Part shown: piece by piece, positions 1 through 8,130 of the stretch
Position numbering within the stretch: position 1 is the stretch's first letter
Layout of the letters: each line of letters opens with the position of its first letter
Assembly: GCA_002483085.1 (NCBI GenBank)
Contig: DLHF01000013.1
Coordinates: 223,837 to 287,836, forward strand
Source: Ignavibacteria bacterium UBA7675
GTDB lineage: Bacteria > Bacteroidota > Ignavibacteria > Kapaibacteriales > UB7675
Direction of reading: 5' to 3'
DNA: 64,000 nucleotides
Notes under the pieces: model-generated
The model's database searches: none
What the model saw: the letters and a program-made list of their open reading frames with translations, nothing else
Told to the model about the DNA's origin: nothing
Position numbers and translations under genes: made by a program

Positions 1-630
1 GGCTATATAGTACAGCAGCTTGGGCACAATCGAGCGCGCTGCAAGCAGCACAAGAGCGACAACTCCTACTGCTTGAGCCACGAGCTTGAGGATTTCCATT
101 GGTTCCGGGCTTGAGTTGCCGCTGAGTATAGGAGTGGCAATCATCATCGGCACCACAGCAATATCCTGGAAAATCAGCACTGCCAGAGCGGCTTTTCCCT
201 GCGGGCTTTCTACTGCCGAACGCTCCTGAAAATCTTTCAGAACAATAGCAGTACTACTGAGCGATACCAGAAAACCAATGAAAATTGCCGTTTTCAGCGA
301 TGCGCCGTTGGTAGCGGCAAGCGCAATAGACGCACCAATAGTAAGCACCACCTGTAAAACACCGCCAAGCAGCACGACGCGCTTCATTTTTAAGAGATCG
401 CGCAGCGAGAACTCCAGCCCGATAGTAAACAGCAGAAGAATAACGCCTATCTCGGCCAGCACTTCTACATTCGCTACCTCGCTGATAAACCGAAACCCAT
501 ACGGGCCAGCAATCGCTCCGGTAGCCAGCAGCCCAATGACCGTAGGAATGCGCAGGTAGTGGCACACCAACAGCACCACAACAGCCAAAGCGAAAATAAT
601 AACAACGTCTGCAAGCAGAGGTATGTGCAT
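1..630 (-). CDS. Kef-type cation/proton antiporter (CPA2 family), partial
   Basis: Integral inner-membrane monovalent cation:proton antiporter. The first 210 codons are present and the 3' end lies outside the window. Read on the minus strand the protein starts MHIPLLADVV and shows successive hydrophobic helices. It carries CPA2 hallmarks: a GLLATGAIAGPYGF segment after helix 1, LFTIGLEFSL, SLSSTAIVLK, and FQDIAVVPMM with the conserved acidic residue in the ion path. The ATG at 628-630 lies 11 bases after the stop of the upstream TerC gene, so the two are probably co-transcribed. Whether a C-terminal TrkA-N regulatory domain follows cannot be seen. The family call is firm; the ion (K+ or Na+) is not determined. 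Confidence 0.85.
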   Translation of the reverse strand, partial: MHIPLLADVVIIFALAVVVLLVCHYLRIPTVIGLLATGAIAGPYGFRFISEVANVEVLAEIGVILLLFTIGLEFSLRDLLKMKRVVLLGGVLQVVLTIGASIALAATNGASLKTAIFIGFLVSLSSTAIVLKDFQERSAVESPQGKAALAVLIFQDIAVVPMMIATPILSGNSSPEPMEILKLVAQAVGVVALVLLAARSIVPKLLYYIA

Positions 631-641
631 AGCTATGCGCT

Positions 642-1613
642 TTAGATGACAGGTTTGCCGTCGTCCTCGTCCGGTGGCGGCGGTGGAAGTTCATTTTTTT
701 TGTGCGGAATCAGGATAGAAAGCAACACCGAGACAAGTAGTATCCCGCCGATTACTCCTAATGCCAATATAATAGGCACGGGATAAATGTCGCCAACAAG
801 CATTTTTACCCCTACAAACGCCAGCACTACGGCTAATCCGTACTTCAGGAAGTGGAACAAATCCATGATTCCCGCCAAAGCGAAATACAAGGAGCGCAAG
901 CCGAGGATCGCAAACACATTGGATGTGTACACAATAAATGAATCGCGCGTAACGGCGAAAATTGCCGGGATGGAATCGACGGCAAATACAAGGTCGGTCA
1001 CTTCTACAACGATCAGCACCAAAATAAGCGGCGTTGCTACTCGATGCCCGTTTTCCTTGATGAAAAATTTGTCGCCGTGGTACTCATGCGTTACCTTATA
1101 CAACTTCCGGAATAAGCGCACAAAGATGTTTCGGTCGGGGTGGATGTCCGGCTCGTCATCCTGGAAAAACATTCTCACGCCCGTAAAGACAAGAAATGCT
1201 CCAAAAATGTAGATGATCCAGTGGAATTGCTCTATCAGCGCAGCGCCGAGGATGATGAGAATCCCGCGCATCACTAAAGCGCCAAGGATGCCCCAATACA
1301 AAATCTTGTGCTGATATATCGTAGGTACACGGAAATAGGAAAACAGGAGCAAGAACACAAATAGGTTGTCTACACTCAGGGACTTCTCAATGAGATACCC
1401 CGCCAGAAATTCTAATGCCGCAGTCTCGCCACGCGGATGCCACAGCCAGATGCCAGTGTTAAAGAGCAGAGCCAGCGTAATCCAAACCGCACTCCAGCCA
1501 AGTGCTTCTTTAACACTCACGGTGTGCGACTTTTTATGAAAAATGCCAAGATCAAGCGCCAGCAGGCCGAGAATGAACAAATTGAAAAGTATCCAGGGCA
1601 GGATTTCACTCAT
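642..1613 (-). CDS. TerC-family integral membrane protein (copy 1)
   Basis: TerC/Alx-type membrane protein of 323 residues, a family linked to tellurite resistance and to manganese/metal-ion export. Hydrophobic helices run through the protein. Family motifs include LDLGIF near residue 20, KSLSVDNLFVF, and VVEVTDLVFAVDSIPAIFAVT with conserved intramembrane Asp/Glu residues. A Pro-rich acidic cytoplasmic tail follows (PPPPPDEDDGKP). I chose the ATG at 1611-1613 because it aligns with the start of the adjacent paralog; an upstream in-frame ATG pair at 1653-1658 would add 15 residues. It sits between a second TerC gene and the Kef-type antiporter, which suggests an ion-homeostasis cluster. Substrate unknown. 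Confidence 0.9.
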   Translation of the reverse strand: MSEILPWILFNLFILGLLALDLGIFHKKSHTVSVKEALGWSAVWITLALLFNTGIWLWHPRGETAALEFLAGYLIEKSLSVDNLFVFLLLFSYFRVPTIYQHKILYWGILGALVMRGILIILGAALIEQFHWIIYIFGAFLVFTGVRMFFQDDEPDIHPDRNIFVRLFRKLYKVTHEYHGDKFFIKENGHRVATPLILVLIVVEVTDLVFAVDSIPAIFAVTRDSFIVYTSNVFAILGLRSLYFALAGIMDLFHFLKYGLAVVLAFVGVKMLVGDIYPVPIILALGVIGGILLVSVLLSILIPHKKNELPPPPPDEDDGKPVI

Positions 1614-1828
1614 AAATACAGAGTCTTGGAAAAGTGGACGGAAGGAGACCAGCATCATTTATGCCAGCAACTACATAAACCGCCAAAATTACATCGCGAG
1701 AGGGACTGAACCTAAATGTTTGTGGACACCTGTTTGTTCCGAATGCGGTCTGCTAAAGTGCAAAAAAGCGATCCCCACAATGAAGACCGCTCTGTTCATA
1801 ACTGCAATTATGCTACCGTCCGAATCCG

Positions 1829-2779
1829 CTATACCGCTGTATCCGTATTCTCTTGCGCTGTAGGAACTGCCTGAGGGCGCAGCAGCGAAACAACAACTGA
1901 TATGGCAAGAATAGAAAGTATCACTGCCAGCGATACAAATGGGGGAATATGATACACTTGGGATACAAGCATCTTTACCCCAACAAAAGCGAGAATAGCA
2001 GCTAAACCCTGCTTCAAATAATGGAATTTGTCCATAATACCAGCCAGCGCAAAGTACAGCGAGCGCAAGCCGAGTATAGCAAAGATATTAGAAGTGTACA
2101 CGATAAATGGGTCGTTGGTAACGGCAAAAATGGCCGGAATAGAATCGACAGCAAAGATAAGATCGGTGAACTCAACTGCCAGAAGCACAAGGAACAAAGG
2201 TGTTGCCAGCCGTTTCCCATTGCGTAGAGTAAAAAAACGATCTCCGTCGTATTCGTTGCTCACCGACATAAAACGCCGAGCAAGCCGCACAACGGGATTT
2301 TTTTCCGGGTTCATCGCTTCTTCTTTTTGCAAAGCCATTTTTATGGCAGTCAGCACAAGAAAACCGCCGAACACATACAGTATCCAGTTGTACTCCTGTA
2401 GCAGAGCCGCACCAGCAATGATAAGCACCGCTCGCATCACAAATGCTCCAAGCACTCCCCAGAATAATACTTTGTGCTGATACAATGGCGGAACTTTGAA
2501 GTAGGTGAAGAGCATCACAAAGACAAAAATATTGTCTATGCTCAGCGATTTCTCAATCAGATAACCTGCCAAAAACTCTACACCTTTGCCGGAATCCATC
2601 CAGATAAAAAGACTCGCGTTGAACAGCAGTGCCAGCCCGATCCAGACAGCACTCCATGTAAGCGATTCGCGCATAGATACGACATGGCTTTTGCGGTGAA
2701 AAACACCGAGGTCGAGCGCGAGCAGAGCTAAAACGCCGACAGTAAAACCAATCCACAGAAAAAGATTATCTGCGATCAT
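1829..2779 (-). CDS. TerC-family integral membrane protein (copy 2)
   Basis: Second TerC/Alx-type protein (316 residues), clearly paralogous to the gene at 642-1613. It has the same helix order and the motifs LDLGVFHRKSH, KSLSIDNIFVFV and VEFTDLIFAVDSIPAIFAVT. It lacks the Pro-rich tail of copy 1 and ends in a short polar segment. The ATG at 2777-2779 gives an N-terminus (MIADNLFLW) that aligns with copy 1; the frame stays open upstream, but that stretch is not family-like. A 215-base gap separates it from copy 1, so each may have its own promoter. The tandem copies probably arose by duplication and then diverged. Metal specificity is not visible. Confidence 0.9.
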   Translation of the reverse strand: MIADNLFLWIGFTVGVLALLALDLGVFHRKSHVVSMRESLTWSAVWIGLALLFNASLFIWMDSGKGVEFLAGYLIEKSLSIDNIFVFVMLFTYFKVPPLYQHKVLFWGVLGAFVMRAVLIIAGAALLQEYNWILYVFGGFLVLTAIKMALQKEEAMNPEKNPVVRLARRFMSVSNEYDGDRFFTLRNGKRLATPLFLVLLAVEFTDLIFAVDSIPAIFAVTNDPFIVYTSNIFAILGLRSLYFALAGIMDKFHYLKQGLAAILAFVGVKMLVSQVYHIPPFVSLAVILSILAISVVVSLLRPQAVPTAQENTDTAV

Positions 2780-3190
2780 TGTGTAATCTTGTACCTCTAT
2801 AGTAAAACATGTTGATATGAGGTGTACAACACATACCCCTTTGGGAAAGTTCACGGCTTGAACATTTTTTACACAACATTTTTTTTACACAGGGAAGTTG
2901 CCTACAGTTCGGCTGTGAGCGCCAACGCCTTCGCTCCGGTGTTTTGTCTCTGCACCGCGCTGACGTCCCGCGCATCATTTACCGTAAGAACGGTGCGCGG
3001 ACGAGCCGATGATAACTTCCAACCGCCGCGTGTTGTCCGCTCTTCTGCGCCCTTGTGCAAGATTGTGCTATAGCGCACAGAATCCAGAACACAACCCAAA
3101 GGGGGGAAAAACAATGACTTTTGGACGTGTTTTCTATGGCTAATTACTTATATTGCGCCCTGTTGTATATGCCGTTATCATTTACTATAT
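2780..3190. other. Gene-free stretch holding a dispersed GC-rich repeat
   Basis: This 411-base gap separates the divergent TerC and Cys-rich-protein genes. I see no convincing gene. It contains one copy of the dispersed hairpin repeat (2961-3032) and the word CTCTGCACCGCGCTG (2948-2962), which recurs at 52073-52087. The repeat-bearing part is flanked by a 10-base inverted pair, CCCCTTTGGG at 2836-2845 and CCCAAAGGGG at 3095-3104, possibly the ends of a small decayed element. Promoters for both flanking genes must also lie here but none is clear. Confidence 0.6.
2961..3032 (+). repeat. Dispersed hairpin repeat R1, copy A
   Basis: The core ACCGT-AAGA-ACGGT followed by GCGCGGACGAGCC and GATAACTTCCAACC matches 13219-13292 and, in part, 6071-6130 (reverse strand), 22619-22685 and 52176-52207. 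GTCC/GCGC arms on both sides of the core can extend the hairpin. All copies are intergenic. Confidence 0.75.
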
Positions 3191-3661
3191 ATGATGTTAC
3201 TGCCCTTGCATACTGCTTCTCGTGCAATTGCATTTGTTCTGCTGCTGCTGTTCAGTGCGGTAACGCTCTGTGCGGGGCGGGGTTTGTGCTGCGCCCAGTT
3301 CAAGGCCAAAGAGGTGTGCAGCCATAGAGCAGAGCAGGCACAAGAGCAGAGCTGTGAGCCGGGTGGAGATCACCATTCCTGTTGTGGGCAGAGCCGCGAA
3401 AGCGGGCAAGAATTGCAGGAACTGCGAAGTAATTCCTGCTGCACACCAGCGGCACAGGACAAAAGCAATTCCCACGCTTCCCACGAAAATTCCTGCGATG
3501 CCTGTTCGCTGTGCAGCCACTGCGGCGCGTCGATTATGCCCGGTCTTGTCTTCTTATCAACCGAACTTCTCCCATCTGGAGTTTCTCTGTATTATCCTTC
3601 TTTGTATGCCACTGTATCAGCAGTGTACGACATAACTGAGCAGCCCCCAAATTGCGCCTGA
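3191..3661 (+). CDS. Cys/His-rich exported protein beside TonB receptor
   Basis: Unrecognised 156-residue protein. Residues about 10-30 form a hydrophobic signal segment (AFVLLLLFSAVTLCAGRG), so export to the periplasm or cell surface is likely. The mature part is rich in Cys and His in clustered pairs (DHHSCC, SCC, ENSCDACSLCSHCGA), as expected of a metal-binding protein. The last 45 residues are more hydrophobic and aromatic. It lies 110 bases upstream of a TonB-dependent receptor on the same strand, so the two probably act together in handling a soft metal such as copper or zinc; that is inference. Other frames across the same bases are open, so the gene is likely but not certain. Confidence 0.6.
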   Translation: MMLLPLHTASRAIAFVLLLLFSAVTLCAGRGLCCAQFKAKEVCSHRAEQAQEQSCEPGGDHHSCCGQSRESGQELQELRSNSCCTPAAQDKSNSHASHENSCDACSLCSHCGASIMPGLVFLSTELLPSGVSLYYPSLYATVSAVYDITEQPPNCA

Positions 3662-3771
3662 TGCGCTGAGCCGAACCACGCCTACAGTCGGTTTGATACA
3701 CCTGCGACTGCATTGCACATGCAGACTCGCTCCTATAACACATCTACTTCTTATTTCAGGACATAACTACC

Positions 3772-6069
3772 ATGAATCGCATACTGTTATGCTCAATTGC
3801 TATGGCGTTTGCCTCTGTAGCTGCGAGTAGTGCCCAGAGCGATCTCGTTGGCACGGTTGCCGAGCAGATAGACGGCAACACCCGAGCGCTGCATTCGGCT
3901 ACTATTCAGTGGCTCGGCAAGCCGGGACGGGGGACACTATCGGACAAGCAAGGGCATTTTCGCCTTTCCCGACACGACATTGCCGACGAACGCATCATTG
4001 TTCGCTATGTGGGCTATAAGCCCGACACACTTTCGGTTGCCGGGCTCGACTCCGTAGCCGTACTCTTCGATACTCCTCAAGAAGTCGGCAGCATCGTTGT
4101 GGAGGGCAGCCGAAACGGCTCCGAAATTATGACTTCAACCGTCCGCACCGATGTTATCTCCGGCGCCGAAATAGAACGCGACGCATGCTGCGATCTCTCG
4201 GGTTGCTTTAACACAAGTGCTTCCGCCGAAGCGAATGTCACCGACTTTGTCACCGACAAACGCGAGCTGCAAATACTCGGTATGTCGGGCGTGTACAATC
4301 AGGTACTTGTCGACGGAATGCCCATGCTGATGACCGGGCTGAACAGTGGCTATGGACTCAACCTTATTCCCGGTCCGTTTATTAAACGCATCTCTGTGGT
4401 AAAGGGAGCCAATTCCGTGCTCCAAGGCGATGAGTCTATTACTGGCATCGTCGATGTACGGATAAAAGACCCTAAAGACATCAATGGCGCATTTGCCAAT
4501 CTGTTTGTAAATGCCCACATGGAAAAGCAGCTCAATCTCGCGTATGCTCAAGCGCTTTCCGACACGTGGAGTGCGATGATAGCCGGGCATGTTACTCTGC
4601 CTTCTATGCATGTGGATGATGGCGGCGACTCGTTCTTAGATATGCCGCTCACAACGCGCTACAGCGCCTTCAGCAAGTGGAAGTACGAACAGGAACCCGG
4701 TGGCGACTCTGGAATTGTATCGACAGTGTTTGTAAAATACACCGACGAAGAACGTATCGGCGGGCAGCAAGAGCACAGCGAGAGTACACACCACGGCACT
4801 ACAAATACGCCCTATGTGCAAACAGTAGCAACCGATAGGTTGGAAGGCTACTTGCACCTCACGTCGTTGGCGCTCAATCCTACAACGGGTTTGCGCGGTA
4901 AAGTAGCGCTTTCGGTGGCTGGTGCTCTCCATCGCCAGAACTCGCTTTTTGGCACAACGCAGTACGAGGGCGAGCAACAGACGCTGTATGTCGATGGGCG
5001 AGCTGAAACAGAAATTTCATCGTCGCTTCTCGTTCGCGGCGGTGTGGATTATCGCTTGGAAAACATCGACGAAACGATTGATCTCGGTTCTAATCCTCTG
5101 AGCAAGACCTATGGTGGCAGCTACCAGTTCGGCCAATGGTCGGTAGGCCCCTATGCAGAAGGCGTACTTACATTGTTCGACAAGGCGCTCACGCTCATGC
5201 CGGGTGTGCGCATGGAGTACGGCAACAGCCTTGTAGAGCAGGAACAAACCTCGGTCCTCTCGCAGTTCTCTACACGCGTCTTCGCTCTGTACCGACCCGA
5301 TGAGCTAACGACAATCAGAGCATCTTTTGGCACAGGTGCACGCCCGGTGCGCTTCTGGAGCGAAAACTCTACGGTGCTCGCCAGTGGCCGTAATATACCG
5401 CGTGTTCCGGCCTCTGCGCTGTCGGAGCACGGTAGTAATTATGGCGTGGGGATAGCAAAAATCGTAGACCTATCGGGTATTCTCACGACATTCTCTGTGG
5501 ACTATTACCGCACGATATTGCGCGACCATGTGTATTTCGACTATGAATCCGGCAACGGACTTATACTTTCGTCGGGCGACGCTCATTCGCACAGCGTACA
5601 GGCCGAAATTACTGCCGATCTTACCGCCGAATGGCGCACAAAAATTGCCTATAATTTCCTTGAAGCGGTGCGGGATGAACAGGGCGTCGATAAATTAGTC
5701 CCTTTCACGTCGAAGCATAAGTTTCTCGCAACGCTCTCGTTTGTGCCCACAGGGTCGCCCTGGCAGTTCGACGGCAATCTCCATGTGTACGGCCAGCAGC
5801 GGCTTCCTTCCACAGCGATGTTGCCAGAGGAGTACCGTCGCCCGGAGTTTTCCGCCTCGTATGCACTGCTGAATACTCAAGTGACGTATCGCTGGAATAC
5901 GCTTGATCTCTATGCGGGCGTGGAAAATCTTCTGAACTTTCGGCAAAGCGATCCCGTGATCGACCCCGAACATCCGTTCGGACAGTATTTCGACACATCG
6001 TATATCTGGGGGCCAGTGAAGGGAAGAGAACTCTACGCGGGAATACGCTATACGCTGCAAGTCCTGTAG
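3772..6069 (+). CDS. TonB-dependent outer-membrane receptor, probable metal transporter
   Basis: Outer-membrane 22-strand-type receptor of 765 residues that imports a ligand using TonB energy. In order it shows a signal peptide ending near residue 22 (ASSAQS), a carboxypeptidase-regulatory-like beta-sandwich (about 24-95), a plug (about 110-235, with VLVDGMPM and VVKGANSVLQGDESITGIVDVR), and a barrel ending in an aromatic strand (YAGIRYTLQVL). The plug carries an ACCDLSGCF Cys cluster. As I recall the family, receptors with a CCNLSESF-like motif at this place occur in Bacteroidetes next to heavy-metal genes. The Cys/His-rich exported protein directly upstream fits a metal ligand. The energising ExbB/ExbD/TonB genes at 42.8-46.9 kb could serve it. 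Confidence 0.9.
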   Translation: MNRILLCSIAMAFASVAASSAQSDLVGTVAEQIDGNTRALHSATIQWLGKPGRGTLSDKQGHFRLSRHDIADERIIVRYVGYKPDTLSVAGLDSVAVLFDTPQEVGSIVVEGSRNGSEIMTSTVRTDVISGAEIERDACCDLSGCFNTSASAEANVTDFVTDKRELQILGMSGVYNQVLVDGMPMLMTGLNSGYGLNLIPGPFIKRISVVKGANSVLQGDESITGIVDVRIKDPKDINGAFANLFVNAHMEKQLNLAYAQALSDTWSAMIAGHVTLPSMHVDDGGDSFLDMPLTTRYSAFSKWKYEQEPGGDSGIVSTVFVKYTDEERIGGQQEHSESTHHGTTNTPYVQTVATDRLEGYLHLTSLALNPTTGLRGKVALSVAGALHRQNSLFGTTQYEGEQQTLYVDGRAETEISSSLLVRGGVDYRLENIDETIDLGSNPLSKTYGGSYQFGQWSVGPYAEGVLTLFDKALTLMPGVRMEYGNSLVEQEQTSVLSQFSTRVFALYRPDELTTIRASFGTGARPVRFWSENSTVLASGRNIPRVPASALSEHGSNYGVGIAKIVDLSGILTTFSVDYYRTILRDHVYFDYESGNGLILSSGDAHSHSVQAEITADLTAEWRTKIAYNFLEAVRDEQGVDKLVPFTSKHKFLATLSFVPTGSPWQFDGNLHVYGQQRLPSTAMLPEEYRRPEFSASYALLNTQVTYRWNTLDLYAGVENLLNFRQSDPVIDPEHPFGQYFDTSYIWGPVKGRELYAGIRYTLQVL

Positions 6070-6070
6070 A

Positions 6071-6130
6071 AGTAGTTATCGTAGGCTCGTCCTGGTACCG
6101 TTCCTACGGTAACAAATGCGAAAACGTCGG
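6071..6130 (-). repeat. Dispersed hairpin repeat R1, copy D
   Basis: Reverse-strand copy that begins 2 bases after the stop codon of the TonB receptor. Read on the minus strand it gives TTTCGCATTTGTTACCGTAGG, AACGGT, then GGACGAGCCTACGATAACT. The first part agrees with copy B and the last with copies A-C. Confidence 0.7.
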
Positions 6131-6206
6131 GCGGCACCTACTATCTGCCTCGGCTTCGCATTGCGCTTCCAACTTATGCGGTGAAGACCGACTATGGAAC
6201 AAACAA

Positions 6207-6241
6207 AAAGAGCGGAAAGACTACAGGTCTTTCCGCTCTTT
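6207..6241. terminator. Bidirectional rho-independent terminator
   Basis: Perfect 15-bp stem (AAAGAGCGGAAAGAC / GTCTTTCCGCTCTTT) with a 5-base loop. A-rich sequence precedes it on the plus strand and T-rich sequence follows. It lies between the convergent TonB receptor and split-barrel genes and can stop both. Confidence 0.9.
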
Positions 6242-6261
6242 CCCTTACACACCCAAATTTC

Positions 6262-6771
6262 TTACATCGTTATCGTTTCGTGTTCGATGATTTCCATTGG
6301 GCGCTTACCCACAATCAACGACTTCACAAACCCGTAAATCTGCTCAATTTTGCCCTCAGGAGCATTCCAGTACTCAGCTTGGTCGACAGAAACGCGAATC
6401 AGTACCAAATTGGGATCGTCCACGCCTTCGGGAAACCACACCTGATAGAGGGGATTCCACAACTCCTTGATCTTTGCGCGGTCGCGCACGACATGAGCTC
6501 GACCAGAGGCCGACACATAGCGGTCTTTATCTGGATTGGAGTAGCTAATATTTACTTCTTTATCGTGCAAAACTTCATCGACTTTTTGCGTGCAGGTACT
6601 GGTAAAGAACCACAAATCGCCATCGAATGAGAATTGCTGCGTAGCCATAGGCCGACTACGCAAACTTCCATCGGAGTTTGTTGTGGTCAGCATAGCAAAT
6701 TTTATATCCCTGATCAGTTCATCGAGTTTCTTTACTGCTTCAGCGTGCGCATGTCCATTGTGCGACTGCAT
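6262..6771 (-). CDS. General stress protein 26-like FMN split-barrel protein
   Basis: Cytoplasmic protein of 169 residues in the pyridoxamine-phosphate-oxidase-like flavin split-barrel superfamily, closest in style to general stress protein 26. The N-terminal half shows IRDIKFAMLTTTNSDGSLRSRPMATQQ and the barrel strand GDLWFFTST. These are followed by NISYSNPDKDRYVSASGRAHV, a stretch typical of the group. The C-terminal EYWNAPEGKIEQIYGFVKSLI also fits. Such proteins bind FMN or FAD, but the substrate is usually unknown. Monocistronic: a terminator closes its 3' side and the accessory region begins upstream. A His-rich N-terminus (HNGHAHAE) is a minor peculiarity. Confidence 0.85.
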   Translation of the reverse strand: MQSHNGHAHAEAVKKLDELIRDIKFAMLTTTNSDGSLRSRPMATQQFSFDGDLWFFTSTCTQKVDEVLHDKEVNISYSNPDKDRYVSASGRAHVVRDRAKIKELWNPLYQVWFPEGVDDPNLVLIRVSVDQAEYWNAPEGKIEQIYGFVKSLIVGKRPMEIIEHETITM

Positions 6772-6883
6772 AAAACCTCCAGAGTCAGTAGTAGCATATC
6801 TGTATTGTGTTTTCGTATAGCGTCTCTAACCAGGCGTGGCAATGTTATGTTTCATAGGGGGCGGGTGAGCAGCCGATCAACAA

Positions 6884-6934
6884 AAAAATCAGACAAACAC
6901 CGATTGTCCGGGCAGTTATTTCATAGTAAGTTTC
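6884..6934 (+). promoter_or_regulatory. Shared promoter/upstream element, copy 1 (metalloprotease gene)
   Basis: Contains TCAGACAAACACCGATTG (6889-6906), identical to the element at 15126-15143 on the minus strand and near-identical to 7562-7579. The terminal TTG is followed after 20 bases by TAAGTTTC (6927-6934). This matches the general Bacteroidetes promoter plan (TTG, about 19-20 bases, TAnnTTTG). The conserved bases upstream of TTG would be a regulator site. Function inferred. Confidence 0.5.
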
Positions 6935-6950
6935 ACCGATGAGTTGATTT

Positions 6951-6965
6951 CTTACTATCAGTAAG
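6951..6965 (+). promoter_or_regulatory. Leader dyad CTTACT-ATC-AGTAAG
   Basis: Perfect 6-bp dyad with a 3-base centre, directly before the GGGG-type ribosome-binding site and 13 bases before the ATG of the metalloprotease gene. The same structure with a compensating T-A to C-G change occurs at 7691-7705. It could be an RNA hairpin controlling translation or a DNA operator. Confidence 0.45.
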
Positions 6966-6978
6966 GGGCGAAACTCCT

Positions 6979-7485
6979 ATGAAGAGAGCCACGGCTACGC
7001 TTGCATGTGTACTGACGGCATTAACTTTTGCATGTGTACAGGCACAAATATGGACAACGCCGCCGGGAATACGAGAAATCCCGGTTCCGGCACTCCACGA
7101 TATAGCCATTGCCTCTTTCGACCAATGGGGACCCGTTATTTACTATAATCCGAATCTCATAGAGCAAGCCGGGCCTTTAGCTGCAGCGTTCTATATGGCT
7201 CATGAATACGCACATCACTACTTAGGGCATATTGTGCAACAAGAGGCATGGAACGCGCATCCCTATCTCCAGCCGTGGCTCGATGCAGACATGGAAAACG
7301 AGGCTGATGCTTATGCGATAGAATACTGGGTAGATATGGGTAACAAAGCAGTTATTCAGGCAGGCGCACATATGCTATGGACAGCGAATACAGCGGGCAA
7401 CCAAACACATCCGCCATCCCGGGCACGGGCACACAACATCGCCGTTAATTTTTTGGCATTAACTGGTATGCCCTTATTCCCTTAA
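6979..7485 (+). CDS. Secreted M48-like zinc metalloprotease (small)
   Basis: Exported putative zinc peptidase of 168 residues. A signal peptide covers about residues 1-22 (cleavage near VQA-QI). The zinc site is HEYAH at 75-79, within AHEYAHHYLGH, and the third ligand is likely Glu108 in ENEADAYAIEYW, the ExEAD pattern of M48-type peptidases. It is much shorter than membrane M48 enzymes (HtpX is about 290 residues) and has no extra membrane helix. It begins after an AAGGGG ribosome-binding site and has its own promoter, which it shares in sequence with the genes at 7723 and 15003. Substrate unknown. The catalytic motif supports activity, but this is not demonstrated. Confidence 0.75.
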   Translation: MKRATATLACVLTALTFACVQAQIWTTPPGIREIPVPALHDIAIASFDQWGPVIYYNPNLIEQAGPLAAAFYMAHEYAHHYLGHIVQQEAWNAHPYLQPWLDADMENEADAYAIEYWVDMGNKAVIQAGAHMLWTANTAGNQTHPPSRARAHNIAVNFLALTGMPLFP

Positions 7486-7555
7486 ACAGAAATAGTAGTA
7501 GGGGAGAATTGCGAAAGAGGAGGCGACTTACTTCCATATCAGTAGTACTACGTAG

Positions 7556-7607
7556 AAAAAATCAGACAAGAGCCGATTGATTGGGAAGCCGCCCTATTGT
7601 AATTTTC
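7556..7607 (+). promoter_or_regulatory. Shared promoter/upstream element, copy 2 (DUF1842-like gene)
   Basis: TCAGACAAGAGCCGATTG (7562-7579), then 20 bases, then TAATTTTC (7600-7607). It has the same layout as copy 1 and copy 3. Just upstream lies a palindrome GTAGTACTAC (7542-7551). Function inferred from the three-fold conservation. Confidence 0.5.
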
Positions 7608-7620
7608 GGTCGACATAAAG

Positions 7621-7705
7621 GTGGAGCAGAATCCACTAAAAAAACGGTCTGTCTCGTAAGGGAACAGCGGCGACAGATTCCCCCAAAAAACCTACTATGA
7701 GTAGG
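7621..7705 (+). promoter_or_regulatory. Structured 5' leader of DUF1842-like gene
   Basis: The roughly 110-base leader holds a hairpin GTGGA-GCAGAA-TCCAC (7621-7636). It also holds TCTGTC/GACAGA (7648-7653 with 7672-7677), and GGGAA/TTCCC (7660-7664 with 7678-7682), which interleaves with the previous pair and may be an alternative fold. The dyad CCTACT-ATG-AGTAGG (7691-7705) comes just before the AAGGAG ribosome-binding site. The last element covaries with 6951-6965. No known riboswitch class was recognised. Confidence 0.35.
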
Positions 7706-7722
7706 AATAAGGAGTAGTAATC

Positions 7723-8106
7723 ATGGCAAATAATGAAGCATTGGCCGGAGCATATCTGGCGAAAGGCACCATCGGTAATGTGGGCATGCCCGGAGCACCC
7801 ATCGTAGAGTTTTCGTTAGTGGTTGTGCCTTCTACACACACAGTATCAGGCACAGTATATATCTCCCAAGCTATTGAAAACGGAAATTATACTGGCCAAG
7901 TCACGGGTACAATCTACGCTACCGGCCTTGGCTCCGTAACGCAAGTTGTTGCGATACACGGCGCTGTGACGCCAGCATCGGGCATTATGCCCATCGAAAT
8001 CCCCTTTGAAGCTCATATGGCTATAGACAATAGCTGGAATGGCACAGGCGGTTTTTCGTATGGCGCAACACACGTGGAGAATGTTCCGGTAAAACCCACG
8101 AACTAA
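7723..8106 (+). CDS. DUF1842-like protein of unknown function
   Basis: Protein of 127 residues without a signal peptide or membrane helix. Its build is beta-rich and low in charge (ATG GTI, VSGTVYISQAI, VTGTIYATG). The layout resembles proteins labelled DUF1842: an N-terminal GTIGNVGMPGAPIVEFSLVV, a middle strand pair, and a C-terminal W-N-G-T-G-G-F-S-Y segment. This comparison is from memory and tentative. The start follows an AAGGAG site 9 bases away. A strong terminator (8131-8164) makes it monocistronic. It shares its promoter element with the secreted metalloprotease upstream and the TULIP-like gene at 15003, suggesting joint regulation. No catalytic residues stand out; a structural or binding role is more likely. 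Confidence 0.6.
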   Translation: MANNEALAGAYLAKGTIGNVGMPGAPIVEFSLVVVPSTHTVSGTVYISQAIENGNYTGQVTGTIYATGLGSVTQVVAIHGAVTPASGIMPIEIPFEAHMAIDNSWNGTGGFSYGATHVENVPVKPTN

Positions 8107-8130
8107 GCTCATCGTAATTTTTTTGCGGAA

